Source: Nautilus pompilius
Lineage: Eukaryota; Mollusca; Cephalopoda; Nautilida; Nautilidae
Direction of reading: 5' to 3'
DNA length: 64,000 nucleotides
Assembly (NCBI GenBank): GCA_018389105.1
Contig: JACATO010000645.1
Span: 186,001-250,000, forward strand
Of this stretch, positions 63,709 through 64,000 are shown in pieces. The position numbers were made by a program, and so were the translations under genes. Positions within the stretch are counted from its first letter, which is position 1, and each line of letters begins with the position of its first letter. The notes under the pieces are model-generated. The model was not told the origin of the DNA and did no database searches. It worked only from the letters and a program-made list of their open reading frames with translations.

Positions 63709-64000
63709 CTGTTAAAAAATAAGAGAGAGAGAGTTTGTGTTTATCATATTCATCATGATGATAAACGGAAACAATTCTATTCTGCTATCATATGGCTGGA
63801 ATTTATGCTCACTTTTGTTTAGGTTGTATCATAAAAACTTTATAATATAAGACAATTCTGCTGAATTCTTTCTTCTCTTAAAACAAATAGCCCTGATTTT
63901 GTCAATTTAAATCTTTTTCTTTTTTTGCACAGTTTGTATTAACATTCAGTAAGTCCTAACTTCCATTCCTGATAAGTTTCTGTTAATTTAAATGTGGGCG

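Overview
This is a piece of an animal nuclear genome. It has introns with GT-AG borders, long AT-rich non-coding stretches, and a dense load of decayed DNA transposons (hAT, mariner, Tc1-like, MULE, Helitron-type helicase) plus non-LTR retrotransposon fragments. The mix of elements and the divergence of the main gene from the vertebrate proteins suggest an invertebrate, perhaps an arthropod or another protostome. The species cannot be fixed from sequence alone.

The main gene runs on the minus strand from beyond the right edge (first complete exon 63708) to a stop codon at 20935. Thirteen exons join in frame into 549 residues. They match the C-terminal half of a DOCK6/7/8-subfamily guanine nucleotide exchange factor, covering the catalytic DHR-2 (DOCKER) domain. 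All 12 introns have GT donors and AG acceptors and every phase agrees. A further minus-strand open exon at 18893-19202 has an acceptor, a compatible phase and a poly(A) signal, so it may be an alternative last exon.

The left 9 kb holds a second, unrelated gene on the plus strand. Its four phase-compatible exons (5545-9009) end in a variant RING finger, followed by an AATAAA at 9193. It points toward the DOCK gene (tail to tail). I do not recognise its family.

Between and inside the genes are transposon remnants. From left to right: a P52rIPK/ZMYM1-like hAT (10374-12420), an element coding for a conserved protein of unknown class (13600-14170), a ZBED5-like hAT (15692-17702), an internally deleted mariner (17861-18571), a TA-flanked DDE transposon with clear terminal inverted repeats (24820-25933), a FLYWCH/MULE element (28870-30190), a second mariner copy with the same deletion (31628-32572), a ZBED5-like hAT with both ends (33485-35979), a Tc1 fragment (37250-37830), two adjacent hAT remnants (40280-43130), a GC-rich poly(A)-tailed insert (47225-47708), a Pif1/Helitron helicase tail (47991-48225), a 5'-truncated LINE flanked by an 11-bp duplication (48334-48896), a GTF2IRD2-like hAT (52830-54420), a MULE on the minus strand (55690-56280), and a nearly complete mariner (57899-59179).

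The first 12.5 kb looks richer in G+C than the rest. No rRNA, convincing tRNA, CRISPR or prokaryotic feature was seen.
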